A stretch of 64,000 nucleotides of DNA from UBA7803 sp041395905 (GTDB lineage: Bacteria > Pseudomonadota > Gammaproteobacteria > Pseudomonadales > Azotimanducaceae): the NCBI GenBank assembly GCA_041395905.1, contig JAWKZP010000012.1, forward strand, positions 62,001 to 126,000, written 5' to 3'. This document shows positions 53,493-63,373 of the stretch, piece after piece (positions within the stretch are counted from its first letter, which is position 1; each line of letters starts with the position of its first letter). The notes below the pieces were generated by a model. That model had not been told where the DNA came from. It made no database searches and saw only the letters and a program-made list of their open reading frames with translations. Position numbers and translations under genes: made by a program.

Positions 53493-56400
53493 ATGAACGC
53501 AATCAGGCTGCGGGGTTTCTGGATCGCCGTTCTGCTTCTGGCACCGGGCGTCACCGGCGCAACGGTGCACGTCGGCGCGCACAATCCGCTCAACGAAGCA
53601 TGGCTCGTCACTTCGGGGGACAGCGGCGTCAGCGGGGCGCCCGTCGCGCCGGACGCAGACTTCCCCGGCGTATTCGCCTGGCAGATCAACAGCAGCACCA
53701 GCGGCCGACTGCGCTACGAGATCGCCGGCCCGCAGGCCGGCGACTCGTGGGTCTACTCCGCACGACTGCGGGTAATCAACCTGAACGAGGGCCTCGACTT
53801 GTTAATGGAGGTCGCCAACGGCAGCCGGCGGTTCCTGCTCGGCTTCGGCAGCGATGCGGACGGGGCTACGCTCATCGACCTGCAGGGGTCGGACTTTCCC
53901 GAGCCCCAGGACATCGTAGTTCCGCCCACTCAGCCAGGACGCACTGACTACGTGCACATCCAGCTCGCGTTCGATGCAGCCGCCGGCGCCGCGGACCTTT
54001 TCGTCAACGGTGGCCTGGTTGCATCAGGATACACAGGATTCGACGGCACCCTGCAGCGTGTGAATTTCGGCGACGGGTCCACGGCCGGAGCCACCGAAGC
54101 GCGCTTTTCGCATGTCGATTTCACCATCGGCAAGCCGGCCTGCGGCGACGGGGTGGACAACGACGGTGACGGCACCGCCGACTTCGGAGCCGATGCCAAC
54201 TGCCAGTCGGCCGCGGATCCTGTGGAGGGCGTGTACTGCCCCGTCGGTGAAGACATCGACAACGACGGCGTATGCGAGGAAGTGTTCATCAGTCATCGTG
54301 CCAACACGGATCCGTCGCTGGAAGGCTGGCTCGCGCCGGCCGCCGCGGGGGGGCAATCGTGGCAGCCGGGGGACGAAGATCTCGGCGCCGGCAACTGCGA
54401 CTTCCCATGCCCGTTCTGGCGCATCACCGACAACGGTACCGCCAGCGGCGATCTCGGAACTTACAAATTCGGCCCGTTCGACGCGTCGGCGCCAGGCGGC
54501 TGGGAGCTGCGCGCGAAGGTGCGGGTACGCCCGCTGACAGACGGCGTCGCGGAAGGCATCACCTACGCCAAATCCATGTACGCCCGGTTTCCGGTAGGTG
54601 GTGGCACGCGTGAATTCGGCGTGCTGCTCGGCGTCACCGCCGACGCGGTAATGCAGCTGCAGCCGTCGGGCGGCGGGGCCGTGCTCGATATCGGCTCGAC
54701 CAACGACTACCACGACGTGCGTGTGGTATACGACCCGCCATCCCAGACCGCAGACATCCTGGTCGACGGCCAGCTGGTGGCCGCGGACACCGCTGGACGC
54801 TTCATCAGCGGCATCACCGAGTTTCTGGTCAACGTCGGATCCGGCGCGTCGGGGGAAATCGGGCGCACTCACTGGCACGAGATCGCGTTCGAGATCAATC
54901 CGGACACGGACAACGACGGACTCCTCAACAATATCGAGGCCGGCCTGGGCACCGATCCCTACAACTCGGATACCGATGAGGACGGCCTGGCCGATGGTGC
55001 GGAGATCGCCGCCGGCACAAACCCGCAGCTCGCGGACACCGATGGAGACGGGCTCACCGATGGCTTCGAGGTCGCGGGCGGCATGGACCCACTGGCAGCC
55101 GATGAAGACGGTGACCTCGACGGCGACGGCCTGACAAATCTGGACGAGCAGCGGATCGGCACGCTGCCTCTGGTGGCGGATACCGATGGTGATGGTCTGG
55201 ACGACGGACTCGAAGTCGTGACGCTCGGAACCAACCCGCTGACAACCGACACCGACGCGGACGGGTTGCCCGACGGCGAGGAGGAGATGCTGTACCGCAC
55301 AGACCCGGCCCTCGCCGATTCCGATCACGACGCTGTGAACGACGGCGATGAGCTGGCCGCCGGCACCGATCCGCTGGATCCTGACAGCGACGACGACGGG
55401 CTGATGGACGGCCTGGAGCGCAACGCAGGCACCAATCCGCTGGTCGCTGACACCGACGGGGACGGGCTCGGCGACGGTTTCGAGCACGACAACGGCTTCG
55501 ACCCGCTGGCACCCGGAGAGCAGGATCAGGACGGCGACGCTGACGGGCTCGACAATCTGGCCGAGCAGATCGCCGGGACCTCCCCGGGACTCGCGGATAC
55601 CGACGGCGACGGTCTGAACGACGCCGACGAGATCAACGTCCGTCATACCGACCCGACCCGCGTGGACACCGACGGCGACGGCTTGACGGATCCGTTCGAA
55701 ATCGCCATGGGTTTCAACCCGCAGTTTGCGCCCGACGGCGCGCGCGACGCGGACAACGACGGGCTGTCCAACGTCGACGAGCAGCGTCTCGGACTGAATC
55801 CCCTGGACGCCGACAGCGACGACGATGGCCTGCTCGATGGCGAGGAGACCTACATCTTCGGCACCGTGCCACAGCGGTCCGATCCGCCGGGATCGTCCCT
55901 TTCGCGCTCAACGCACCTCGAGTTCGAGGCCCTGGATCAGCCGCTGTTCGACAACCTGCCGGCACCCACCTTCGTGGATCTGGCGCCGCTGATCGCCGAG
56001 CAGACCGGCGGTACGGTCCGACAGGGGCGCGTGGAAACCATCAACCGATCACCCTCGACGCTCACCGCTCAGGACATCTGGGACGAGGGCGTCGCCACCT
56101 GCGATGCCTACACCTATGTGGCGCCCGTGCACAGCAATTTCAAAGCCTGCCGCAACCTCAGCGTGTCGCCCACGCGCAGCGAGTGCATCAACGGCGGCAA
56201 CGTCAGCTTTGCCAGCCGCAGCGTAACCTGCTGCGCCGACGTGATCTTCGGCATCCCGGACGGTACCGACGACATCAACAACGGTTGCGCATTCGGCAAC
56301 AGCGAGCAATCGTTCACTATCAACGATCTGAACGCTCTACCGGGCGGCCCTTACGTATCACCGACGTCGATCAACGTCGGTTCCGGCTTCGGCCCCCGTC

Positions 56401-58412
56401 CGACGTCGGACACGCCGCTGCCGCCCCGGCAGTACCAGATCGGCGCCGAGATTACGCAGAACATCCAGGCTACGGGCGGGCTGACGATCACCCCGGGACT
56501 GTCCCAGGCGGATCCCGGCGACGTGGATATGTTCTACGACACCAACGCCAGCGTCCGCACCAGCCAGTCCGTGGTACCGCCGGGAGAGGTCTTCACGCTG
56601 ACCCTCGACCACGCGCCGGTGCCGTACGCAGGGGCCCGCTTTTCCGGCACCCAGTCCAACTGCGAGACCCAGCGCGCGGCATCCTCCGGTTCCTGTCTGT
56701 CGTCGCGATGGCCGAATTTCCTCACGGCGCTGGATCTCGATATCAATTTCGACATCGGCACGCAGGCGGAGATCTGGTCCATCGACCCCAAGACGGGCGA
56801 CCAACTGCACCAGATCAAGAGCCTTTCCAACGAGACGCTCGGCCGCAGTTACGAGCTGGCGGCCTTCGAATGGAAGATCGGTGACGCGCTCAACATGCGA
56901 CTGCTGAACGATGTGCCGACGGTGCCTCCTTTCATCCAGCAGGACATCTCCATCACCAACGACGACGTCTTCGGCTTGTGGAGCCCGGGCACGCAGCTGC
57001 CGCTGCCGATCGACATTCCCTTCGGCTGCATTCTGAAGAAGATCAGCGCGGCCCTGTGTGTGACCCTGGGAATGCCGGACAATCTCGGATTCTCGACCAA
57101 TCTCATGACTTTTCAGCTGCAGATTCCCGAGCTGAACTCACCCGTGAGCCAGGCCGATCCTTCCGACCCCCGCTCGCGCGGGTTCAACGGCGGCGCGCCA
57201 AGCAACTTCAGCATCGAGAAGGTGGAGCCCCTGCGGCACCACCTCGACGGGCAGGGTCAGCTGATCAACACGGTGCCCAACAAGTTCCGGCCGGGGCTCA
57301 ACCTCGGGGAGTTCGACGGTAGCGCGGACAGCCTGCTGGACACCTTCATCTTCAACAACACGGACCTGAGCTCCGATGTGTTCCGCTACGAGCTGGATCT
57401 GGACGGAATCGTGTGCATCAGCTCGAGCGGCACCGGTTGTCTCGGCGTCACGGCCGGCATCCCGCTGGTAGCCAACATCAGCGTCGACGCCGTCGATCTG
57501 GATCTGGTGCTCTGGACCGGCTGGGACGCCACCATGACCTTCACGCCCAACCTGCAGGCACGCCTGACTTTCACAAAAACGGTGCTGGTGCGCACCAGCG
57601 CCGCAGATCCGTTCGTCCAGCTCCCTGCAGGGCAACCATTGCTGGTGGACGTGCCGACTGACGGACTGCAGGACGTGCAGGTCATTCAGCCGGACGGCGG
57701 CGTGGATGTCGCGGTGGAATACTCATTCGAAGGAAACACCTTCACCAGCACGTCGCAATATGCGGTGAAGCTCGCGGCAGAAGCCAGCTATCTGCAGGCG
57801 CAGATCGGCGGCCTGCTGGGCGCCGTCTACGAGCACTACGTCGGGGTACCCTGGCGCGTCGGGCTGCTGAACGCCATCAGCGAAGCGCCGCCGATTCCGG
57901 CGCAAACGCTCACCAGCACGTACACGATGAGCGGCACCCAGATGGTCTTTCAAGGGCCGACGCTCCGCATCGTCGATGCCGGTAGCGACCTCGACGGCGA
58001 CGGCCTTCTGGATGTCCTCGAGAGTGCGAGTTGCACCGCGGTGGACGATGCCGACACCGACGACGACGGTCTGCCGGACGGCATCGAGGATGCCAATCGA
58101 GATGGAATGGTCAGTATCGGCGAGACGGACCCCTGCAATGCAGACAGCGACGGCGACGGCCTGCAGGATGGCTACGAGCGCGGCCTGGTGACGCCGAACG
58201 CGGATACCGATCTCGCGCTGTTCCAGCCGAACCCTGCCCCGCTGGTGCGCACCGATCCCAACAACACCGACACGGACGGGGACGGTTTCAGCGATGCCCA
58301 GGAGGTGGCCGAAGGATCCGACCCGACGGATCGCGGCGATTGTCCGCCGAGCGCCTGCCGCTCCAGCATCCTGCGGCTGATTCCACTGTTGAGGAAAGAG
58401 GCAGGCAGTTGA
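53493..58412 (+). CDS. Giant exported TSP3-repeat protein
   Basis: 1639 residues from ATG 53493 (AAAGG upstream). A signal peptide (LRGFWIAVLLLAPGVTGA) precedes two LamG/concanavalin-like modules (about 25-210 and 265-470). Thrombospondin type 3 repeats follow (470-800, each near DTDGDGLTDGFE), then a 690-residue Cys-containing beta-rich region of unknown family, a second short TSP3 block (1495-1615), and the C-terminus GDCPPSACRSSILRLIPLLR. This end resembles that of the divergent neighbour, NDCPDDLCPKNSSVLKIIRM. It probably binds calcium and acts at the cell surface. About 210 bp separate the two starts. Confidence 0.85.
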   Translation: MNAIRLRGFWIAVLLLAPGVTGATVHVGAHNPLNEAWLVTSGDSGVSGAPVAPDADFPGVFAWQINSSTSGRLRYEIAGPQAGDSWVYSARLRVINLNEGLDLLMEVANGSRRFLLGFGSDADGATLIDLQGSDFPEPQDIVVPPTQPGRTDYVHIQLAFDAAAGAADLFVNGGLVASGYTGFDGTLQRVNFGDGSTAGATEARFSHVDFTIGKPACGDGVDNDGDGTADFGADANCQSAADPVEGVYCPVGEDIDNDGVCEEVFISHRANTDPSLEGWLAPAAAGGQSWQPGDEDLGAGNCDFPCPFWRITDNGTASGDLGTYKFGPFDASAPGGWELRAKVRVRPLTDGVAEGITYAKSMYARFPVGGGTREFGVLLGVTADAVMQLQPSGGGAVLDIGSTNDYHDVRVVYDPPSQTADILVDGQLVAADTAGRFISGITEFLVNVGSGASGEIGRTHWHEIAFEINPDTDNDGLLNNIEAGLGTDPYNSDTDEDGLADGAEIAAGTNPQLADTDGDGLTDGFEVAGGMDPLAADEDGDLDGDGLTNLDEQRIGTLPLVADTDGDGLDDGLEVVTLGTNPLTTDTDADGLPDGEEEMLYRTDPALADSDHDAVNDGDELAAGTDPLDPDSDDDGLMDGLERNAGTNPLVADTDGDGLGDGFEHDNGFDPLAPGEQDQDGDADGLDNLAEQIAGTSPGLADTDGDGLNDADEINVRHTDPTRVDTDGDGLTDPFEIAMGFNPQFAPDGARDADNDGLSNVDEQRLGLNPLDADSDDDGLLDGEETYIFGTVPQRSDPPGSSLSRSTHLEFEALDQPLFDNLPAPTFVDLAPLIAEQTGGTVRQGRVETINRSPSTLTAQDIWDEGVATCDAYTYVAPVHSNFKACRNLSVSPTRSECINGGNVSFASRSVTCCADVIFGIPDGTDDINNGCAFGNSEQSFTINDLNALPGGPYVSPTSINVGSGFGPRPTSDTPLPPRQYQIGAEITQNIQATGGLTITPGLSQADPGDVDMFYDTNASVRTSQSVVPPGEVFTLTLDHAPVPYAGARFSGTQSNCETQRAASSGSCLSSRWPNFLTALDLDINFDIGTQAEIWSIDPKTGDQLHQIKSLSNETLGRSYELAAFEWKIGDALNMRLLNDVPTVPPFIQQDISITNDDVFGLWSPGTQLPLPIDIPFGCILKKISAALCVTLGMPDNLGFSTNLMTFQLQIPELNSPVSQADPSDPRSRGFNGGAPSNFSIEKVEPLRHHLDGQGQLINTVPNKFRPGLNLGEFDGSADSLLDTFIFNNTDLSSDVFRYELDLDGIVCISSSGTGCLGVTAGIPLVANISVDAVDLDLVLWTGWDATMTFTPNLQARLTFTKTVLVRTSAADPFVQLPAGQPLLVDVPTDGLQDVQVIQPDGGVDVAVEYSFEGNTFTSTSQYAVKLAAEASYLQAQIGGLLGAVYEHYVGVPWRVGLLNAISEAPPIPAQTLTSTYTMSGTQMVFQGPTLRIVDAGSDLDGDGLLDVLESASCTAVDDADTDDDGLPDGIEDANRDGMVSIGETDPCNADSDGDGLQDGYERGLVTPNADTDLALFQPNPAPLVRTDPNNTDTDGDGFSDAQEVAEGSDPTDRGDCPPSACRSSILRLIPLLRKEAGS

Positions 58413-58573
58413 TGCCGGGGTTGACTCCGACCCGCGCCGCGGCAAGCAATCCCCACACCAGGCACGCCTTTGAAGCTGGGCCGCGGTAGTCTCCCGCACC
58501 GCGGGAGTTGCCATTGTTCTGGCGGAACCATCTCTGCAATCATTCGTCACAGCCCAACGAGGGAGGCGAATGC

Positions 58574-60127
58574 ATGGAAGTCACGATAGACACCGGAGCA
58601 CTCCGCGGGAAAGTGCTCCAGAGCCGTAGCGGTCGTAACATCGCATTTTTCGGGGGCATTCCTTATGCCGCGCCGCCCATAGGCGAGCTGCGCTGGCAGG
58701 CGCCGCAGCCGCCAGCCGCCTGGGAAGGCGTGCGTGACGCGAGCGAGTACGGCCCGAGCTGTCCACAACTGGTCGTACGCGGCGAAGGCACGTTTCGCGA
58801 CACCATCGCCAGGGCGATCGACTATGCCATCGAGGAGCGCGACTGGGCGCAGGACGAAGACTGTCTGTGCCTGAACGTGTTCACGCCGGACGTCGATTCG
58901 GCAACGCGCCGCCCCGTCATGGTATGGGTACATGGCGGCGCGCATCGCAATGGCACCAGCTCGGCCTATCCCGGTGAGGAGCTGGCAGCGAAGGGCGTGG
59001 TGCTGGTCACGATCAACTATCGCCTGGGACCGCTCGGCTTTCTGGCGCATCCGGAACTGACCGCAGAGGGATGTCGCGGCAACCAGGGACTGCTCGACAC
59101 GGTGGCGGCGCTCCAGTGGGTGCAGCGCAACATCAGGCGGTTCGGTGGCGATCCGGGCAACGTCACCGTGTTCGGCGAGAGCGCCGGTGGGCATTCCACC
59201 TGTGCCATGGTGACGTCACCACTTTGCGAAGGCTTGATTCATCGGGCCATCGCACAGAGCGGCGTGGGCGCCCAGGCGACAATGCTGCTGGATCGTCCAG
59301 GCGCCAACCCGATCTCCGCGGAGCAGGCAGGCGTAAAACTCGGTGAGGCCATGGGATGCCCGGCCGGTCCGGGCCAGCTGGCGGCGATGCGGCAGCTCAC
59401 CGCCGGGGAAATCATTGAGCGCACAGCGGCGGTGCCGCTGCCCGGCGTCATCATCGACGGCTACTGCCAGGTCGAGAATCCGGTCACTGCATTCCGGAAG
59501 GACAATCAGAACCCCGTCGACCTGATGATCGGCAGCAACGCGTTCGAAGGTTCCGCGCTCTACTGGGGCGCACCCATGGCGCAGATGCGTATCTGCCGCG
59601 ATACTGAAACCTACCTGGCGGAGATCAATCGCGTCTTTGCCGAGGATGCCGAAGAGGCGTTGCTGCTTTACCCGGCCTCCGATGAGGCAGAGATGGTGCA
59701 CTCATCGAAACGCATGTGCGGCGACTCCCTGTTCGGTGCGCCGACACGTGCCGTCGTCCAGGCCCTCTCGGAGCAGGACAGGCCCGCGTGGGCCTACTAT
59801 TTCACGCACACCCCGGACGGTGATGACGGCAAGCTGGGCGCGTTCCACGCCATGGAGATCAGCTACGTGTTCGGAGTGGATTTTCTCTCTCCGCTCAAAT
59901 CCGATGCGGACAAGGCGTTGTCCGAGAGAATGATGAACTACTGGGTGAACTTCGCGACGACGGGGAATCCCAACGGAGCGGGCCTGCCGCGGTGGGATCG
60001 TTACGACAGCAACGCCGATACCATGATGAACTTCGGTTCGAAAATCGGCATGGCGCGGGTAGCTTTGCCCCGTGAGTACGACCTGATCATGAGAGCGATC
60101 GATCGTCAGCTTGCGGCCGTGGAGTAG
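58574..60127 (+). CDS. Type B carboxylesterase/lipase
   Basis: 517 residues. GGGAGG precedes the ATG at 58574. The triad is visible: nucleophile Ser in FGESAGGHSTC, Glu in GSNAFEGSALYWG, and His in GAFHAMEISYVFG. The oxyanion loop is WVHGGAHRNG, and EDCLCLNVFTPD is the family's Cys-containing signature. No signal peptide, so cytoplasmic. It probably hydrolyses a xenobiotic or lipid ester. It heads the 58-63 kb group, facing the CMD, hydrolase and SDR genes on the other strand. Confidence 0.93.
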   Translation: MEVTIDTGALRGKVLQSRSGRNIAFFGGIPYAAPPIGELRWQAPQPPAAWEGVRDASEYGPSCPQLVVRGEGTFRDTIARAIDYAIEERDWAQDEDCLCLNVFTPDVDSATRRPVMVWVHGGAHRNGTSSAYPGEELAAKGVVLVTINYRLGPLGFLAHPELTAEGCRGNQGLLDTVAALQWVQRNIRRFGGDPGNVTVFGESAGGHSTCAMVTSPLCEGLIHRAIAQSGVGAQATMLLDRPGANPISAEQAGVKLGEAMGCPAGPGQLAAMRQLTAGEIIERTAAVPLPGVIIDGYCQVENPVTAFRKDNQNPVDLMIGSNAFEGSALYWGAPMAQMRICRDTETYLAEINRVFAEDAEEALLLYPASDEAEMVHSSKRMCGDSLFGAPTRAVVQALSEQDRPAWAYYFTHTPDGDDGKLGAFHAMEISYVFGVDFLSPLKSDADKALSERMMNYWVNFATTGNPNGAGLPRWDRYDSNADTMMNFGSKIGMARVALPREYDLIMRAIDRQLAAVE

Positions 60128-60132
60128 CCCCA

Positions 60133-60699
60133 CTACTTGTCGAAAGGCGGCGTCGCACCCGCTGGCAGATCGACGTCGAATGCATTCAGCGTCATCGAAA
60201 CCATGCTGTAGAAGCCGGCGAGCGCGATGATCTCCGCAACGCCCGCTGCGCCGAAGTGCGCGATGGCGGCATCGTAAGAATCCTGCGTCAGCTCCTTCGT
60301 CCGGTGCAGCTCGCTCACCATCCGCCAGCAGGCGCGGTCCGCGTCTTCTACGAAGTCGGGCGTTTCCCCTGATCGGATTGCCTCGATCACGGCGTCTGGA
60401 ACGCCGGCCTTTCGCGCCATCGGCTCATGCGCGAACCACTCGAACTGCGCCTTCCAGTGTGCGCCAGTGGTCAGGATGGTGAGCTCGATATAGCGACGGT
60501 CCACCATCGAGTTGAATCGGAACATGCCCGCGAGTTCGACCAGGCGCCGGCACATGTCCGGGTTGCCGAGCCATGGGTCGAACGGCCCGCCAATATGGCC
60601 ACCTGTGGGCTTCACGGCACGGTTGGCGACGATGTAGTCGAACACCACTTTCTGCTCGGCAGAGAGGTCTTCCAGATTCCTTTTCGGCAGTCGGCTCAT
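60133..60699 (-). CDS. Carboxymuconolactone decarboxylase family protein
   Basis: 188 residues. Its CMD core is FRFNSMVDRRYIELTILTTGAHWKAQFEWFAHEPMARKAGVPDAVIEAIRSG, where the family's catalytic Cys-x-x-Cys positions are occupied by other residues (WKAQ), so it is not a thiol peroxidase. A FGAAGVAEIIALAGFYSMVSMTLNAFD helix follows. Probably a hydrolase-like or decarboxylase activity of the gamma-CMD type. It starts 15 bp after the alpha/beta hydrolase gene on the same strand; that order suggests one transcript with the SDR and hydrolase. Confidence 0.88.
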   Translation of the reverse strand: MSRLPKRNLEDLSAEQKVVFDYIVANRAVKPTGGHIGGPFDPWLGNPDMCRRLVELAGMFRFNSMVDRRYIELTILTTGAHWKAQFEWFAHEPMARKAGVPDAVIEAIRSGETPDFVEDADRACWRMVSELHRTKELTQDSYDAAIAHFGAAGVAEIIALAGFYSMVSMTLNAFDVDLPAGATPPFDK

Positions 60700-60714
60700 A
60701 GTTGTCTTCCTTGG

Positions 60715-61497
60715 CTACGCGGTCTTTGCCGCAAACCTCGACAGGAGGTCGAGTACCTCATCTTCCTTTTCACGAACGACAAAGTGCCCCGCATCCTCGA
60801 ACATCACCAGTTCTGCCGAGAGCCTCTGCTGCAGGTCATAGGCGTTCCGCGGGGTCCCATTTTTGTCGTGCCGGCCGTAGATCAGGAGCGTCCTCGCGCT
60901 AGTCCTGCCCCAGTAGGACTCGCTCGGTGCGATCTTCGGTTGCCACTGCCCGCGTGCGACGGGCTTGGGCCACGCGGCCTCCGCCACTTCAGAGAACCGT
61001 TGCGGATGACGATCCCGGAAGCCCGGTGCACAGAACATCGCCTCGAGCGCGAGCTCCCAGGCGTCCCTGTCTTCCGACCTGCGCGCGTCACTCAACCGGC
61101 CCGGCCAGTCTCCCATATCGACCGGTGGAAAATGCCCGCCGGTGCCGCAGATCACGAGCCCCCGCAATCGGTGCGGGTAGTCCCGCGCAAACACCTGAGC
61201 AACTCTGCCGCCCCAGGCATGCCCGACAACGCAGGCGCTCTCGATTTCGAGGCAATCGAGCACCCGCGCGGCATCCGCTGCGATATCCGGCAGCGAGAAC
61301 TTTCCTTCATACTCCGTCAGGCCGGCGTTGCGCTGATCGAAGCGCACGACCCTGCAGTGCGCCGCGAGACGAGTTGCAAGTGTTCCCCAGAACGTAAACG
61401 GCAGACCGGCGCCGTTGAACAGCAGCACGGCCGGCCCGTCTTCGCCATCGCACCGGTAACTGATTCGATGGCTCACGTGACAGTCGAGCATGCTCAT
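60715..61497 (-). CDS. Alpha/beta hydrolase with alanine at the nucleophile position
   Basis: 260 residues with the alpha/beta hydrolase fold: oxyanion turn LLFNGAGLPFTFW, VVRFDQRNAGLTEYEG, and the elbow VVGHAWGGRVAQ. The usual Ser of G-x-S-x-G is Ala (codon GCC). The acid Asp (YGRHDKNG) and His (DAGHFVV) are kept. It may use a substrate-assisted reaction, or act as a lyase or isomerase rather than an esterase. The ATG overlaps the SDR stop (ATGA). Part of the minus-strand SDR-hydrolase-CMD operon. Confidence 0.86.
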   Translation of the reverse strand: MSMLDCHVSHRISYRCDGEDGPAVLLFNGAGLPFTFWGTLATRLAAHCRVVRFDQRNAGLTEYEGKFSLPDIAADAARVLDCLEIESACVVGHAWGGRVAQVFARDYPHRLRGLVICGTGGHFPPVDMGDWPGRLSDARRSEDRDAWELALEAMFCAPGFRDRHPQRFSEVAEAAWPKPVARGQWQPKIAPSESYWGRTSARTLLIYGRHDKNGTPRNAYDLQQRLSAELVMFEDAGHFVVREKEDEVLDLLSRFAAKTA

Positions 61498-62195
61498 TGC
61501 GGGTACAGTGCCCGGAAGATGGGGTAAGGCTTCTCGTTCCAGAATACCTCGCCGCGGGAGCCGCCCGCGGGCAGCGTCGCCAGCATCCGAGCAGTGGGGT
61601 AAGTCACTTCCGGGGACTGCATGTTCGGCATGTCCCGGCCCCAGATGGCCGTATTGGTAGGGCCCGGAATCAGCATGTTGATGAGGATGTCTTCTGCCTC
61701 ACATTCACGGCACACCGAACGCGTCGCGGCCCACATGCCCGCCTTCGCCGCGGAATAAGCGGCATTGTTGCCGCCCGCGAACTCGGCAGCGCGTGAGATC
61801 GTGTTGACGATGCGACCGTACCCCTGTTGCTTCATGACGGGCAGCGCGTAGCGCATCCCGTACATCATGCCGAACAGATGCACGGCGACCTGACGCTCGA
61901 ACTCTCCCGGCGGTACCTCGAGAAACGGCCGGTTGCGACCAATGCCAGCGTTGTTGAACAGCACGTCGACGCGCCCGGTTTCGGCGATTGCGGTATCCAT
62001 CAGGGATCTTACAGAGGCTTCATCCGCCACATCGCAGTTGACCGTCACCGCACCGAGATCGACGAGTTCCTGCAACCCCGCGGCATTGATGTCTGCGGCT
62101 ATCACCTTGGCCCCCTCTCTGAGGAAACCCCTCGACCAGGCCCTGCCAAGGCCGCTGGCGGCGCCCGTAATCACGATCGTTTTTCCTCTGGGCAT
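61494..62195 (-). CDS. Short-chain dehydrogenase/reductase
   Basis: 233 residues. The cofactor loop TGAASGLGRAW, NNAG, Ser of VNTISRAAEF and YSAAK complete the classical SDR set. ADINAAGLQEL suggests NAD preference (Asp after the second strand). The extended region GPTNTAIWGRDMPNMQSPEVTYPTARM resembles SDRs acting on cyclic alcohols or ketones. First gene of the minus-strand operon; together with the esterase, hydrolase and CMD protein it suggests breakdown of a ring or ester compound. Confidence 0.93.
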   Translation of the reverse strand: MPRGKTIVITGAASGLGRAWSRGFLREGAKVIAADINAAGLQELVDLGAVTVNCDVADEASVRSLMDTAIAETGRVDVLFNNAGIGRNRPFLEVPPGEFERQVAVHLFGMMYGMRYALPVMKQQGYGRIVNTISRAAEFAGGNNAAYSAAKAGMWAATRSVCRECEAEDILINMLIPGPTNTAIWGRDMPNMQSPEVTYPTARMLATLPAGGSRGEVFWNEKPYPIFRALYPQ

Positions 62196-62328
62196 CGTTT
62201 CTCCTGCGTGGTCCGGGTTCGGAGTCTATCAGCGGTGCGCGCTCATGAACCGCGCCGGTGCGTCTGCGCTGCAGACTGCGCCATTGCTCAGCTGAAATGC
62301 AACGACCCCGAAGGTCGCGCAGTGCCCG

Positions 62329-63210
62329 TCATGCCGGCAGGATCGGCGCGACGAGATCCCGCTCATTGCCTTCGAATTGCAGGACATCCCAGGTACCAGC
62401 CGCCGCCAGGACCGGCCGAATCAGGTCGACGTCCTCTGCTGAAAGATCCGCAAGTTCCGCCTTCAGCGCCAGCAGACACCTGCCGCGGTATTCGGGACCT
62501 TTCAATGCCGTCGCCAGCTTCGCCCTGTCCGCATTCCGCCTGGCCATGGCCATCATGAGCCCATAGACAGGTGCCATGGACGCAATCACGCCGGCGACCT
62601 CGGGTGTCAGACAGCCGACCGGCTCGGCCCAGCGGCCCTCCACGCCGGAAAGATCGTCCAGGAGCTGGGTCCACTGGTACACACGCACGGCCTTCTGTTT
62701 CATCACACCCGAGACAAACCGATCCACTGCATACTGGGAGAGCTGACCGAACAGACCGAACTCCGCAAAGGACGGACGCAACCCGAACAGGAAGAAGCCG
62801 CAGCTAAGCTGCGCTTTCTGACGCGCGGCAAACACCGAAGCCCTTGGCGCAAGCTCGGCGTCATCCAGCGCGCCATTCCAGCCGACCATCTGCCTGCGAC
62901 CACACCACTCGGCGTCATCCGTCCAGCGGAAGTAGAACATGGGAAATGGTAGATACTCATCCGCCATGTCTTTGATCAGGTGCGCAAGAAACGCTATGCC
63001 GGCGTTCGGGTGAATGATCGAGCGATCCGGCTACAGGCTTTCCAGTTCGTACATGATGGGAGTCGAATCCGCCTTCCATGTGCCGTCCGGATAGCGGATC
63101 ACCGGCACGACTCGTTTACCCGCCGCCGCCATAGATTTGAAACATCGGGTACTCCCAAGTGAATGGACTCATCACTCGAGGCAGAACCTCGTCGAGCTGC
63201 AGCATGTTCG
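62329..63210 (-). pseudogene. Broken glutathione S-transferase-like gene
   Basis: The intact 3' part (ATG 62967 to 62329, 212 codons) is the helical domain (FYFRWTDDAEWCGRRQM). In the same frame upstream is KRVVPVIRYPDGTWKADST-PIMYELESL, a thioredoxin-like GST half, followed by an in-frame TAG (63031-63033) where Tyr is expected before PDRS. A further upstream segment (LDEVLPRVMSPFTWEYP) is in another frame, displaced by one base near 63117-63124 (an extra G). The gene is thus interrupted twice. It could still make the C-terminal half from ATG 62967. Confidence 0.6.
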
Positions 63211-63373
63211 CATACCATTCGGATCCAGCTTGCGATCCCGCCAACCGCCTGCAATTTGACGCTTTCACGGCCCGTTCATGCTCGCCTCGAACTGATTTTT
63301 TTGCGCTGCTTCACGGCGGACAGGGCAGCATTCGGCCTAAGGTAGAGGCTGCCCCAAACCGGATGCCGCATAC

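Noticed and set aside
54900..55900. Regular repeats as a CRISPR array or tandem DNA repeat
   Set aside because: They encode calcium-binding TSP3 protein repeats with degenerate DNA and continuous frame, not fixed repeats with spacers.
63031..63033. TAG in the GST-like gene as a recoded amino acid
   Set aside because: It is amber, not TGA; pyrrolysine is not expected here, and a second frameshift nearby points to simple decay.
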